A stretch of 64,000 nt of DNA from an uncultured Bartonella sp. (GCA_946478235.1 CAMLBF010000002.1:1-64000); one strand, 5' to 3'. Shown: positions 34,827 through 44,505, counted from the first letter of the stretch. A program made the numbers and translations. The notes: a model not told the origin generated them from the sequence alone.

Positions 34827-34928
34827 CTCACTTTTTGAATATGTTTTTCATTGACGAAGAATTCAATCATTATTAATGCCGAACTCATTCATTTAAATAA
34901 ACTTAAATTATTATTCGCGGAGAAACTC

Positions 34929-35129
34929 ATGCCACGTTGGTTAAAAATAACATTTAGTGTTATTGGATTTATAATCGCAATAAATTTGGGACGGCTTATG
35001 GGCCGCTTGTCTGAAGATTCTCTGGGCGGTAATACAACTGCTATCATCTTGATCGTTGTTGTTGTCTTTGTCGTTATATACGCTCGCAGAGACCAGATTA
35101 GATCTTTCTTTGATAAAGATTCAAAATAG
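34929..35129 (+). CDS. Small two-helix membrane protein
   Basis: 66 aa from the ATG at 34929, which has GGAGA six bases upstream; a longer reading from 34851 lacks support. Two transmembrane segments (about residues 5-24 and 40-57) are separated by a polar loop containing GRLSEDS. A basic/acidic tail (RRDQIRSFFDKDSK) follows, probably cytoplasmic. No family recognised. It ends the plus-strand run before a strong terminator. Confidence 0.7.
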   Translation: MPRWLKITFSVIGFIIAINLGRLMGRLSEDSLGGNTTAIILIVVVVFVVIYARRDQIRSFFDKDSK

Positions 35130-35213
35130 TTCCATAATATATCTTATGCGATCGATAGGTGTTTATAGGATTGTCTCTGAATATCACGGAAACACCTGAA
35201 CCTAACAGATTTT

Positions 35214-35276
35214 AATACCGATATTTGCCAATGCATTATAACATGACACAACGCATTTATCGGTATTGTTTTTTTT
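35214..35276 (+). terminator. Long hairpin with T8 tail (terminator or sRNA 3' end)
   Basis: AATACCGATA (35214-35223) and AATGC (35230-35234) pair with the contiguous GCATT (35253-35257) and TATCGGTATT (35258-35267). This gives a 15-bp stem with a six-base left bulge, followed by eight T's (35269-35276). It is 85 bases past the small membrane protein gene, so it may end that operon or a small RNA. Confidence 0.8.
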
Positions 35277-35280
35277 GACC

Positions 35281-35737
35281 TGTGATACAAGTTCATATTG
35301 ATCATTTTTCAATTTTCTGGACATATCAGTAAGGTGCCAGATCTCGGTATGAGACTTTATTTTTCATCAACATTTTTACTTTTTTCATCAATATTTTTAC
35401 GAGCGACTATTATTTTCACGACTAACCATTAGAATAGACACCGGCGCGAAGGTAATAAGTTAGCTGCCACCGATTGGATCGGCTGCTACCAATGAGTACG
35501 ATACGTCGAATTAAAATCGAATTGCTGATAAAAATAGAAAAAACACTAGGATAGAAAAACATTAGCAGGGCTTTAATTTTAACCGTCAACTCGTCCCTGC
35601 TCTATTTCACGCATAATGTTGATTATATGCCACCAATTACATTCTCAGCATTGTCGGCGTGCCGTTAGATGTATAACGTCGTATGGCTGAACAAAACAAA
35701 CACCTTTTGGCTATCCCGTTGGAAATATTGTGTTTTT
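35281..35737. other. Non-coding gap with tandem 19-bp repeat
   Basis: No convincing gene is present. It holds an imperfect tandem repeat, TTTTCATCAACATTTTTAC at 35361-35379 and TTTTCATCAATATTTTTAC at 35382-35400. It also has a small palindrome CCGAT-TGG-ATCGG (35470-35482) and a weak stem GCAGGG/CCCTGC (35565-35600). Its function is unknown; a small RNA or decayed gene is possible. Confidence 0.5.
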
Positions 35738-36547
35738 CTAGGTATCAACTTCAAAGGTTAGTCCGTGATAGGCAGGCTCAACATTTTCTGGCGTATATTT
35801 TGAGACTTCGTCATAGTCCAAAGGAACATGCATATGGGTTAAAATCACCCGTTTGGCACCCAATTTTTGTGACCATTCAACCGCTTCATCGACAGAGAAA
35901 TGACTTGGATGCGTACGATATTGCAAAGCATCAATAATAAGAACATCTAAGTTTTTCAAATGAGCAGGCGTTTCTTCTGGAAATTCATTGACATCAGTGC
36001 AATAGGCAACATTTCCAACGCGAAACCCAAGCGAATGGATATCGCCATGTATCTGTAAAACTGGAAATAGTGGGATTGTCCCACCCGGCCCTGAAATAAC
36101 CAGCTCTTTATAAGGCGTTATTTGATGTCGTTTCAGAATTGGTGGGTAATTGGAGCCTTTTGGCGTCGTAAAACAATAACCAAAAGCTTCATTTAATCGT
36201 TTGAATGTTGCATCATCAGCATAAATATCAATCAGTTGTTTTTTGCTAATTGCATATGTGCGAAGGTCATCTATTCCATGGATATGATCGGCATGGGCAT
36301 GGGTATAAACCACTGATGTAATGTCATTGACATTGGCCTCAACCATTTGGGAACGAAAATCAGGACCAGTATCAACAACAATAGTGGTCTTATCGCCATT
36401 TGCCGCAATGCGTTGGATAAGCAGAGAAGCGCGGTATCGATAATTTTTGGGATTAGTAGGGTTACAAGCGCCCCAATCACCATTTGCCCGCGGAACCCCG
36501 GGAGAAGAGCCGCAACCAAGTATTGTAAACTTGTAGCGATCTTTCAT
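35738..36547 (-). CDS. MBL-fold metallohydrolase (PhnP-like)
   Basis: 269 aa. The metal motif HAHADH (H83, H85, D87, H88) and downstream ligands around IHSLGF, YCTDVNEF and LTHMHVP define a metallo-beta-lactamase-fold phosphodiesterase-type hydrolase. The opening ILGCGSSPGVPR is typical of the PhnP/YcbX-like subgroup, which includes cyclic phosphodiesterases. The substrate is not predictable. It is last in the minus-strand run tmk-holB-metG-tatD-MBL, an order common in alphaproteobacteria. Confidence 0.9.
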   Translation of the reverse strand: MKDRYKFTILGCGSSPGVPRANGDWGACNPTNPKNYRYRASLLIQRIAANGDKTTIVVDTGPDFRSQMVEANVNDITSVVYTHAHADHIHGIDDLRTYAISKKQLIDIYADDATFKRLNEAFGYCFTTPKGSNYPPILKRHQITPYKELVISGPGGTIPLFPVLQIHGDIHSLGFRVGNVAYCTDVNEFPEETPAHLKNLDVLIIDALQYRTHPSHFSVDEAVEWSQKLGAKRVILTHMHVPLDYDEVSKYTPENVEPAYHGLTFEVDT

Positions 36548-36556
36548 TGCCCTACC

Positions 36557-37330
36557 CTATTTCATCTTGGAGAAAATGCGAAATGCATTTTCTGTTGTTT
36601 TCTTTGTTATTTCGTCAAATTCTACATCTAATAGTTGTGCCAATACTAGCGCGGTTTGTTTAACAAAGGAAGGTTCATTTGTTTTACCACGATAAGGAAC
36701 TGGTGCCAGATAGGGTGCATCTGTTTCAACAAGCAACCGATCATGGGGAATAGTCTTTGCAACTGAGCGCACATTTTCAGCGCTTTTGAATGTCAATATT
36801 CCCGAAAACGAAACATAACCGCCAATTTCAACAGCTGTTCTTGCAAGTTTTTCTCCAGAAGAGAAACTGTGCAAAATAAAGGGAAATGCTCCCTCTTTTG
36901 TTTGTTCTGTTAAAATCTCACCGGTATCATCATCAGCATCTCTTGTGTGAATAACCAATGGCAATTGGCTTTCACGGGCAGCAATAATATGTTCGATAAA
37001 ATTCCGTTTCTGCTCAGCTGGGGTCGCGTAATCGTAGTGATAATCCAACCCCACTTCACCAATCGCGATAACTTTTGGCTGTTTGGCAAATTCTACAAGT
37101 TTTTCTGCGGTTGTATCTGGTTCTTCATGGGAACTGCTTGGATGTGTGCCAACAGAACAAAATACATGTTCATGAGAGTTTGATATATCCAAAAGGCGTT
37201 GCATATTTCCAACCAAGGTTGAAATCGTAATCATGCGAGCGACGCCTTCAGCTGCTGCACGTTGTATAACACCTTCAATGTCTTGTGAAAGCTCATCAAA
37301 ATCTAAATGGCAATGTGTATCAACAAGCAT
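36557..37330 (-). CDS. TatD-family metal-dependent DNase/hydrolase
   Basis: 257-aa TIM-barrel amidohydrolase-like protein. The metal ligands are in DTHCHLD at the N-terminus, GEVGLDYHYD, VIHTRDADDD, ILHSFS and ETDAPYL. TatD/YcfH proteins are 3'-5' exonucleases or deoxyribonucleases involved in quality control. It starts two bases after the metG stop, so the two are co-translated. Confidence 0.94.
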   Translation of the reverse strand: MLVDTHCHLDFDELSQDIEGVIQRAAAEGVARMITISTLVGNMQRLLDISNSHEHVFCSVGTHPSSSHEEPDTTAEKLVEFAKQPKVIAIGEVGLDYHYDYATPAEQKRNFIEHIIAARESQLPLVIHTRDADDDTGEILTEQTKEGAFPFILHSFSSGEKLARTAVEIGGYVSFSGILTFKSAENVRSVAKTIPHDRLLVETDAPYLAPVPYRGKTNEPSFVKQTALVLAQLLDVEFDEITKKTTENAFRIFSKMK

Positions 37331-37332
37331 GA

Positions 37333-38880
37333 TTAAGCTTCTTCATCTTTTGGAATATAACGCGGAAATACCGGTTCAGGAGCTGGCAATTTAACACCTG
37401 CCGCCATACTGCTATCCACTACATGGTGTAGCTGACGTTCATCTTCTTTAATGCCAAGCAAATCAAGTAATTTAGACGCGGATTGCGGCATAAAAGGACA
37501 CAGCATAATGGCTGTTTTGCGTAACACTTCCACTGTTACATAGAGAACCGTAGAAAACCGTTCCATATCTGTCTTCCGCAATGCCCATGGCTCCTCAGTT
37601 GCGAAATAGCGATTTGCATCGGCCACGACGGCAAAAATACCAGCTAATGCCAAATGTGGCGCCTGACGTGTCATCGTCTCTTGCGCATTTTCCAATGCTT
37701 TATCACATTTGTTGAGCAGTTCATCGTCCTGTGGCAAGAACTTTCCGTGTTCGGGAACCAAGCCATCGCAATTTTTCGCAAGCATAGATAGGGATCTCTG
37801 CGCAAGATTGCCCAGATCATTTGCTAAATCGGCGTTTGTCCTATTTACAATAGCGTCATGGCTGTAACTACCATCTTGGCCGAAGGGAACTTCACGCAAA
37901 AAGAAATAACGCACTTGGTCAAGTCCGTAATGCTCAACCATGGTGAACGGGTCGATCACATTGCCGACGGATTTCGACATTTTTTCACCGCGGTTTAATA
38001 AAAAACCATGGGCAAAAACGCGCTTTGGCAATTCTATACCAGCAGACATCAAAAATGCCGGCCAGTAAATTGCATGAAAACGAATAATATCTTTGCCGAT
38101 AATATGGGCATTTACCGGCCAAAAGCCTGCTTTTTTAGAATTTGGATCGGGAAAACCTGTGGCTGTCAGATAATTTGTTAAAGCATCAACCCAAACATAC
38201 ATAACATGCTTTGAATTACCAGGAACTGGAACCCCCCAATTGAATGTTGTTCGCGATATCGATAAATCTTTCAAACCTGATTTTACAAAGCTGATAATCT
38301 CGTTGCGACGCTCGTTTGGCCCAATAAAGTCTGGATTTTTTTCGTAAAACTCGAGTAGCCGCTCTTCATAACGCGACAAACGGAAGAAATAGCTTTCCTC
38401 TTCATTCCATTCTACTGGCGAGCCAACCTCTTTCTCACGACGAATACCATCATCGCAAACTTCAGTGTCGCTTTCATCGTAATAAGCTTCTTGCCTAACC
38501 GAATACCAACCAGCATAGCGATCGAGATAAATATCGCTATTGTCTTCCATTCTTTTCCAAATGGCTTGGCAGGCTTTCAAATGCCGCTCTTCTGTCGTTC
38601 TAATAAAATCATCATTAGAAACATTCAGTACTTTGAGCATATTTTGAAAAACAGCACTGTTGCGATCAGCAAGTTCCTGCGGCGTAAGTCCTTGCTTTTC
38701 TGCTGTTTGCTGCATTTTCAAACCATGTTCATCAGTACCTGAAAGAAAAAATACATCTTTTCCGTTTGCACGCTGAAAACGTGCCATTGCATCTGTTGCA
38801 ATAGCATTATACGCATGACCAATATGAGGATTACCATTAGGATAAAAGATTGGTGTCGTTATATAAAATTTTTCACGCAT
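37333..38880 (-). CDS. metG: Methionyl-tRNA synthetase MetG
   Basis: Class I synthetase charging tRNA-Met. HIGH motif is HIGH at residues 19-22 ([10 protein letters not shown]) and KMSKS is in [11 protein letters not shown]. 515 aa, the short form without the C-terminal tRNA-binding domain, normal for alphaproteobacteria. No leader riboswitch is visible in the 82 bases before holB's end. Confidence 0.97.
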   Translation of the reverse strand: MREKFYITTPIFYPNGNPHIGHAYNAIATDAMARFQRANGKDVFFLSGTDEHGLKMQQTAEKQGLTPQELADRNSAVFQNMLKVLNVSNDDFIRTTEERHLKACQAIWKRMEDNSDIYLDRYAGWYSVRQEAYYDESDTEVCDDGIRREKEVGSPVEWNEEESYFFRLSRYEERLLEFYEKNPDFIGPNERRNEIISFVKSGLKDLSISRTTFNWGVPVPGNSKHVMYVWVDALTNYLTATGFPDPNSKKAGFWPVNAHIIGKDIIRFHAIYWPAFLMSAGIELPKRVFAHGFLLNRGEKMSKSVGNVIDPFTMVEHYGLDQVRYFFLREVPFGQDGSYSHDAIVNRTNADLANDLGNLAQRSLSMLAKNCDGLVPEHGKFLPQDDELLNKCDKALENAQETMTRQAPHLALAGIFAVVADANRYFATEEPWALRKTDMERFSTVLYVTVEVLRKTAIMLCPFMPQSASKLLDLLGIKEDERQLHHVVDSSMAAGVKLPAPEPVFPRYIPKDEEA

Positions 38881-38962
38881 GTCATGCCCGTTTTTAAATT
38901 GTCAGCTTTTGAATTTGGAATAACGCGAGTTAACGCACTTGTCACGGAAAATCCGTATTTTA

Positions 38963-39994
38963 TCAAGGTCTGTTTATCACTTTATGACATTTGTAAAGCA
39001 CGTTGATAATGAATTGCTTTTTATCAAGATTAAAAGATTCTGTTTGCCCTATCTCACGGGAAACTTCATTCCATAATTCAGAATATTCTTTAGCCAAATG
39101 AATATCCCCAGCAAACGCGAATTGTTTGGCTTTATCAGCCAGAACAGCGAGTAAATTTTCGCAGAATTGTTGAAATTGTATGACAGCTTCCCTGCCCGAT
39201 AACGCCTGGGCCACCGATTGAGCTTTTATGACATCGAATGATGGTTGAGCAAAAATTTCCTGTTGGGTACGAATAATTTCCATACCACCATAGCAGAGTA
39301 GAAGAGCTGCCTTTCTGACACTACCGCTGGACTCAGCTATAATTGCATCCAATTCAGCGGCAGACGGTAACTGATTTGCCAACACATGGTTTAATGCGGA
39401 TTGCATATCGCTATATTCAAGTGCGCGAAATTCAATGGAATGACAACGGGAACGGATTGTCGGCAATAGACGACCTGAAAAATGCGATATCAGGATAAAC
39501 AAGGTTTTTGCTGGTGGCTCTTCCAATGTTTTGAGAATACCATTTGCTGCCGCCCTATTCATATCATCAGCTGTATCGACAATCACCACACGCCATCCAC
39601 CATCATAGGACGTTTGGCCAAGAAAGCGATTGGCTTCCCGCACGTCGTCAACTGTAATGCCAGTGGCAAAACGTTCTGTTTTTGCATCATAACGTCTGGT
39701 TAGATGGAGAACTGCCGGATGACTTGCCTGTGCTATTTGTCGCCAGATTGGCGATTCTTCATCAGGTGCTATAAAACCATCTGGACTATCGGTAATAATG
39801 TTCCACGCGAGTTGAAAAGCCAATGTTGCTTTACCTACGCCTTGTGGGCCTTCAAACAGCAGCGCATGATGAAGCCTGCCCTCTTCTCTCATACGTTTTA
39901 TCGAGTCGACTATTTTTTTATGACCATAGAGCTGGGTGTTTTGCGAAGGACGAATTATGCCATCAATATCATCATATTGTTTCGGCGTTTCCAT
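38963..39994 (-). CDS. holB: DNA polymerase III subunit delta' (HolB)
   Basis: Clamp-loader subunit, 343 aa. An AAA+ fold with a working P-loop-like EGPQGVGKATLAFQLAW, VIVDTADDMNRAAANGILKTLEEPP (in part) and a sensor-1-like FSGRLLPTIRSRC segment. Its start region overlaps the end of tmk by 23 bases, the usual arrangement tmk-holB-metG. Confidence 0.94.
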   Translation of the reverse strand: METPKQYDDIDGIIRPSQNTQLYGHKKIVDSIKRMREEGRLHHALLFEGPQGVGKATLAFQLAWNIITDSPDGFIAPDEESPIWRQIAQASHPAVLHLTRRYDAKTERFATGITVDDVREANRFLGQTSYDGGWRVVIVDTADDMNRAAANGILKTLEEPPAKTLFILISHFSGRLLPTIRSRCHSIEFRALEYSDMQSALNHVLANQLPSAAELDAIIAESSGSVRKAALLLCYGGMEIIRTQQEIFAQPSFDVIKAQSVAQALSGREAVIQFQQFCENLLAVLADKAKQFAFAGDIHLAKEYSELWNEVSREIGQTESFNLDKKQFIINVLYKCHKVINRP

Positions 39995-40643
39995 GTTTAC
40001 TCGTGTTTCCGTTATTTAAAAATTCATCGCAAATTTTAGTGATATCTTGGGTTATATCGTCAATACCCTTACGAGCGTCAATAACACGACATCTTTTTGA
40101 CTCTCTCGCTGCTATATCTAAAAATGCTTTCCGTCGTTGTTCCTGAATATCAATCGTATCTTTTTCAAAACGATCAACGAGTGACAAGGCAGCTCTACGT
40201 TTTTCTGCCCGTTGCATTCCTATTTCAGCTGGAAGATCCAAGATGAATGTAAGATCCGGTTTACAATTTAAAATCGCTGTTTTTTCCAACAAGGAAATAT
40301 AATTTTCCGAATCTGAAAAACCGCCGCCCTGATAAACTCGCGTTGAATCGATATATCTGTCACAAAGCACGATTTTTCCAGCTTTGAGCGCAGGGGCAAT
40401 AAGCTCTGAAACATGATCCGCCCTCGCCCCAGCAAATAACACAGATTCTATAATGGCACCGTATTTTTCAGCATAGCCAGAAAGAAGAACATAACGAACA
40501 GCTTCGCTACCGGCTGTTCCTCCAGGTTCACGTGTTACTATAACTTCATAATCTTTTTTACGAAGATATTCTGCTAAAGCATTGATTTGGGTAGACTTTC
40601 CTGCCCCTTCTCCACCTTCAAATGTTATGAAACAACCGTGCAA
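39972..40643 (-). CDS. tmk: Thymidylate kinase Tmk
   Basis: Phosphorylates dTMP to dTDP. P-loop FEGGEGAGKSTQ near residue 8, the DR(Y/H) motif CDRYIDST and the LID region RAEKRR. 223 aa. The start codon is TTG at 40643, with AAAGG seven bases upstream. Overlaps holB. Confidence 0.96.
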   Translation of the reverse strand: MHGCFITFEGGEGAGKSTQINALAEYLRKKDYEVIVTREPGGTAGSEAVRYVLLSGYAEKYGAIIESVLFAGARADHVSELIAPALKAGKIVLCDRYIDSTRVYQGGGFSDSENYISLLEKTAILNCKPDLTFILDLPAEIGMQRAEKRRAALSLVDRFEKDTIDIQEQRRKAFLDIAARESKRCRVIDARKGIDDITQDITKICDEFLNNGNTSKHGNAETI

Positions 40644-40669
40644 AGTCCAACCTTTTATTTATTCATCAG

Positions 40670-41836
40670 TTAACGAAAATAATGACGCAATCTTCCAACA
40701 GTGAGCTCATAAAGCGCGTCTTTAGTTTTTCCTGTTAATCCCGTTTCTTCAACATTCTCAGCAGTAAATACGGGGCTTTCAATTAGCAAGCTTTTGTCGA
40801 AGTAGATTTTTAAAGTTCCGACAGCTGCCCCTTCTTTCACCGGTGCATTCAATGGTCCTTGATAAACTATTTTCGCACGTATCATAGTATTTTTTTGCTG
40901 ATAAAGCATGATACTTACTGGTTCTTTAACAATAAGTGGAACCTTTGATTTTTCTCCGCCAAACACACGCGCATAACCAACAATCTGGTTTTTATCAAAA
41001 ACCAATTTTTTTGAAAAAGATGAATAGCCCCAGTTGAGTAAGCGGATAGCCTCTGCTGTCCGTTCCTTATCGCTTTTTGTGCCATTCATAACCAAGAATA
41101 ATTGTCTGTTGTTGCTGTTAACTGTTATAGCCGTAGAAAAACCAAACTTTTCGCTATACGCATTAACAAGACCGTCTGTACCCTTATACAACGTTAAAAA
41201 CGGGTTTTTGTTTCGTTGTGTAATTTTATTCCAAGTAATTTCTGGCTCTTTGTAAAGCTGAAACAATTGTGGGTAATTTGCTGCCAAATGCTGTGACAGT
41301 TTCGCGATATCTCTTGCGGTTGTGTACTGTCCTTCTTGCGGCAAGCCTGTTGCATTAACAAAATGACTATTTACCAATCCCAATTCGGCTGCACGCGAAT
41401 TCATTAACTTTGCAAATTCGGTTTCACTACCCGCGACACCTTCAGCTAAGGTAATTGCTGCGTCATTGCCATTTGCAATAATCATACCGCGCAAAAGATC
41501 TAAAACACCAACTTCCTTATTAACCGCTGCAAACATCGTAGACGTACGTGATGGCGCTCCGCCGGTTTTCCATGCAAAGGTACTTACTTTAAATGTTTGG
41601 GTTGGTGTAAGTTTTCCAGTTTCTAACAAGTGAAATACAACTTCCGCTGTCATCAATTTTGTTAAAGATGCTGGTTCAAAGCGCGCTGAGCTGTCTTTTT
41701 CAAAAAGAACTGTACCCGTTTCACCATCAATCATGATCGCTTGCGTGGCTGGCGTTTGATATTCTTGCGCAAATACACGCGTTACAACAAATGCTATTAG
41801 AAGCATAGTCAGAAAACGGATAGCTGTGATGCGCAT
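40670..41836 (-). CDS. dacA: PBP5-type D-alanyl-D-alanine carboxypeptidase homologue with altered active site
   Basis: A periplasmic penicillin-binding-protein-fold carboxypeptidase of 388 aa with a signal peptide (cleavage near VFAQ). The nucleophile motif SLTK (S57-x-x-K60) is intact. The second motif reads N122-G-N124 instead of SGN. The third motif, normally KTG, reads V224-N-A226 in GTDGLVNAYSE. The C-terminal PBP5 beta domain and amphipathic anchor are present. Two of three catalytic motifs are therefore changed, and classical carboxypeptidase activity is doubtful. It sits between rlpA and tmk, its usual context. Confidence 0.88.
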   Translation of the reverse strand: MRITAIRFLTMLLIAFVVTRVFAQEYQTPATQAIMIDGETGTVLFEKDSSARFEPASLTKLMTAEVVFHLLETGKLTPTQTFKVSTFAWKTGGAPSRTSTMFAAVNKEVGVLDLLRGMIIANGNDAAITLAEGVAGSETEFAKLMNSRAAELGLVNSHFVNATGLPQEGQYTTARDIAKLSQHLAANYPQLFQLYKEPEITWNKITQRNKNPFLTLYKGTDGLVNAYSEKFGFSTAITVNSNNRQLFLVMNGTKSDKERTAEAIRLLNWGYSSFSKKLVFDKNQIVGYARVFGGEKSKVPLIVKEPVSIMLYQQKNTMIRAKIVYQGPLNAPVKEGAAVGTLKIYFDKSLLIESPVFTAENVEETGLTGKTKDALYELTVGRLRHYFR

Positions 41837-41897
41837 GATTTATCTCCGTGGCAGGGAGTTATCACCATATACAGCCAAGGCATATAAGTGGTTTTAT

Positions 41898-42998
41898 TTA
41901 TCTATTTTCAGTTGCAAAGGCGTTATTAACACCAGTGTTCCATGCGAATTCAAGAGCATGTGTTGTGTTATTCGTATTATTAAATGACGCAGCCTTTTGC
42001 AAGGAATCCGCACTATTCACAGCATTATCATTATTTTTCTCAGCTTTTGGCTGTGATTTTGTTTGATTTGAACCTGTTGTTTTAGCTGTTTTGTCTAAAG
42101 CCTCATCAAAAGCATGGCTTGCTTTTGGTTGTTCTTTTTCTTCAGCAAATGCTACCCATTGTTGTTCTTTTGGCTTTTCCGTAACAACAGGACCAACTTT
42201 TGGTAATTTAGGTAGATTTGTAATCGTTTGTGGTGAGGCTAATTCATCAAACGGAATAGTATTCATATCAGCGTTGGCATTCATCGGTTGAGCGGCAGAC
42301 GATTGCGCATTATCGAGTTTTACACCGGACATTGCTAACAATGTATCGGACGTGATGTTGCCCGGCCTATAGGATGCTACCAAATAATCATTGTCATTTT
42401 TCTCGATTGGTGCTCTGCCGACATATTCTATTTTTACGGTTGCCAAGCCATTATCCTTATAATCCAGCATTGTAGCCGCTTGTTTGGACAAATCAATGAC
42501 GCGGTTGGCAACATGCGGACCACGGTCATTAACGCGGACAATAATCGAGGAACCGTTTTCCATATTAGTAACGCGTGCATAACTTGGAAGCGGCATTGTT
42601 GGATGGGCAGCAGTTAGACCATTCATATCGTAAACTTCACCATTAGCAGTGAGGCGGCCGTTAAATTCCGCGCCATACCATGAAGCTTTGCCAACTTTTT
42701 CATATACTTTTTCGGCAGCGCCAAATACGGGCATCCCCTCAACATGATAGGCCTTTGTCAATGATTTTGACGTTTTTGGCTTTGAGGCTTTATTTTTTGA
42801 CGCTTGAACTGGTTTTTGACTAGGAACAGCAGTATGAACTTCAGCCTGCTCAGTGTTTGGCTTATTGGTTGAAACGCTTGAAACAGTTTTCGTATTGCTT
42901 GCACAACCAGCAAGCAAAATAGATGAAAGCGAGAAGATAATTCCGCAAAAAAGCGTAGACTTTTTCGATCCGAAATTTTCTTTTTTACCTAATGACAT
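41898..42998 (-). CDS. rlpA: RlpA-family septal lipoprotein (lytic transglycosylase-like)
   Basis: 366 aa. Lipoprotein signal with lipobox LLAGC (Cys32). A Lys/Ser/Thr-rich linker, then the double-psi beta-barrel domain (about residues 100-195; KASWYGAEFNGRLTANGE, RVNDRGPHVANRVIDLS). The Asp and Glu/His region of RlpA is intact. The C-terminal 170 residues are low-complexity and I see no SPOR domain. RlpA binds or cleaves denuded glycan at division sites. Downstream of it lie dacA and tmk. Confidence 0.9.
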   Translation of the reverse strand: MSLGKKENFGSKKSTLFCGIIFSLSSILLAGCASNTKTVSSVSTNKPNTEQAEVHTAVPSQKPVQASKNKASKPKTSKSLTKAYHVEGMPVFGAAEKVYEKVGKASWYGAEFNGRLTANGEVYDMNGLTAAHPTMPLPSYARVTNMENGSSIIVRVNDRGPHVANRVIDLSKQAATMLDYKDNGLATVKIEYVGRAPIEKNDNDYLVASYRPGNITSDTLLAMSGVKLDNAQSSAAQPMNANADMNTIPFDELASPQTITNLPKLPKVGPVVTEKPKEQQWVAFAEEKEQPKASHAFDEALDKTAKTTGSNQTKSQPKAEKNNDNAVNSADSLQKAASFNNTNNTTHALEFAWNTGVNNAFATENR

Positions 42999-43384
42999 CT
43001 GTTAATCCGTTCAATCTTCTTTCACCAGAAACCAATCCAGTGACTTAACCGGTTCTTTTGCATGCATCGAAAAATGCATGAGCCTCTAAACCCGATCATG
43101 TATCGAGACGGCGCATCATTAACACAACATTAATAAATGTTTAAGATTCGTTTACGATATCCAACCTTATTTTCTTTAGATATCGTTAACAACGGACGGA
43201 GTGAGAAATAACTTCTTAACAAAATGTCAGTTTTGTTTCGCAACAATATCAGCACAAAATCATATGAAAACGGTTGTTTTAGCCAAAACGATGCCCATCA
43301 ATGCAGCTTAAAAACTGTTCATGCGTAATGACATACGAAAAACGAAGACATACAGAAAACAAGAAAAGATCAAGGAAAATGGGA
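42999..43384. promoter_or_regulatory. rlpA upstream region with inverted repeats and a CtrA-like box
   Basis: No gene in this gap. It contains a hairpin CATGCAT-CGAAAA-ATGCATG (43061-43080), a TTAA-N7-TTAA CtrA-type box (43119-43133) and a 12-bp inverted repeat with one mismatch (43150-43161 and 43179-43190, core ACGATATC/GATATCGT) with a 17-base spacer. These would lie upstream of rlpA on the minus strand. Confidence 0.45.
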
Positions 43385-43460
43385 TGGTGAGCGCGCAGGG
43401 ATTCGAACCCTGGACCTACTGATTAAAAGTCAGTTGCTCTACCGGCTGAGCTACGCGCTC
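43385..43460 (-). tRNA. tRNA-Lys (anticodon UUU)
   Basis: The minus strand folds into a complete cloverleaf of 76 bases including the encoded CCA (43385-43387). The acceptor stem is GAGCGCG/CGCGCTC, the anticodon loop CTTTTAA carries TTT, and the T-loop contains GGTTCGAATCC. A promoter-like pair lies just upstream. Confidence 0.97.
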
Positions 43461-43495
43461 TCCTTAAACAGGCCTTGCCTGTGGAAAGTGGGCGG

Positions 43496-43524
43496 AACAT
43501 ACGTTTGACTTCGCTTCAGGTCAA
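43496..43524 (-). promoter_or_regulatory. Promoter of tRNA-Lys
   Basis: On the minus strand TTGACC (43524-43519), a 17-base spacer and TATGTT (43501-43496) form a good sigma-70 promoter about 36 bases before the tRNA 5' end. The precursor leader holds a hairpin ACAGGC-CTT-GCCTGT (43468-43482). Confidence 0.6.
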
Positions 43525-43948
43525 CACCTTTTGTTAAAAAAAATACAGTTATTTGAAAAATAATTATAGGAATAGGCAAAACTGTTGAAAAATTGGAGTT
43601 TGTTTGCGTTATTGGGTGAATTTCAGCTGTTAATCCAATCGGTGCTACACATCCAATTCAGTATCGCAAAGTCGATTCTATTTTTTAAATTTATGAATTT
43701 TAAATTTTTCAAATTGGATTTCTTGTATCTCGCTTATATCAATCGCTCCCACTTGCTTAGCTAAAAGAATTTGGCCTTATTAGGTACTTATTTCATCTAA
43801 TTCGAAGGTTGAAAATCCAGTGCAAATGCTCGACTGAAATTTGGCTCTTTCTATTTTAGAATTTAATCGACATAGTTTTTCTTGAAAATGCCTCTTAAAT
43901 GGGTTTACAACCCAACACTTATTACCCGAATCTTGTTAGGAGCTTAAA
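43525..43948. other. Non-coding gap upstream of gpt
   Basis: About 420 AT-rich bases. I find no gene, clear repeat or RNA structure. A ribosome site TTAGGAGC precedes the gpt start. It may contain the gpt promoter, but none stands out. Confidence 0.4.
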
Positions 43949-44446
43949 ATGTCGCTTCCCGATAAAGCCTTTCCTGTTAGCTGGGACCAGTTTCATCGTG
44001 ACGCGCGAGCATTGGCTTGGCGTATTGCTGATCAGAAAAAAGAATGGCGCTCTATGGTTGCCATAACTCGCGGTGGATTAGTTCCTGCCGCCATCATTTG
44101 TCGTGAGCTTGGCATTAGAATGATTGAAACGGTATGTATCGCTTCATATCATGATTACAGAAACCAATCAGACATGGAAGTTCTGAAAGGTATAAGTGAC
44201 AGCGTCAAGCAAAATGGTGGCGAAGGCGTTTTGGTTGTCGATGATCTTACCGACACAGGAAAGACAGCTAAGATTGTTCGTGAAATGATTCCGAATGCGC
44301 ATTTTGCAACCGTTTATGCCAAACCGAAGGGTCGTGCTTTGGTCGATACATTTGTTACTGAAGTGAGCCAAGATACATGGATCTATTTTCCATGGGATAT
44401 GGGATATACTTTTCAAAAGCCCATTGCGGATTCACACGCTGGCTAA
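43949..44446 (+). CDS. gpt: Xanthine(-guanine) phosphoribosyltransferase Gpt
   Basis: Salvages xanthine and guanine to nucleotides. The PRPP-binding loop is [13 protein letters not shown] (residues about 93-105), and the N-terminal ITRGGLVPA is typical of the type I PRTase fold. 165 aa, matching family length. It has its own AGGAG ribosome site and a downstream terminator, so it is a single-gene unit. Confidence 0.95.
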   Translation: MSLPDKAFPVSWDQFHRDARALAWRIADQKKEWRSMVAITRGGLVPAAIICRELGIRMIETVCIASYHDYRNQSDMEVLKGISDSVKQNGGEGVLVVDDLTDTGKTAKIVREMIPNAHFATVYAKPKGRALVDTFVTEVSQDTWIYFPWDMGYTFQKPIADSHAG

Positions 44447-44505
44447 ACTTGTAAAGAGCATCACGCCAATAGCATCAAACTGTTATATTGATGACAAATT
44501 TAAAA

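Noticed and set aside
43385-43460. Integration site at tRNA-Lys
   Set aside because: No direct repeat of the tRNA 3' end, integrase or foreign gene was seen in either flank.
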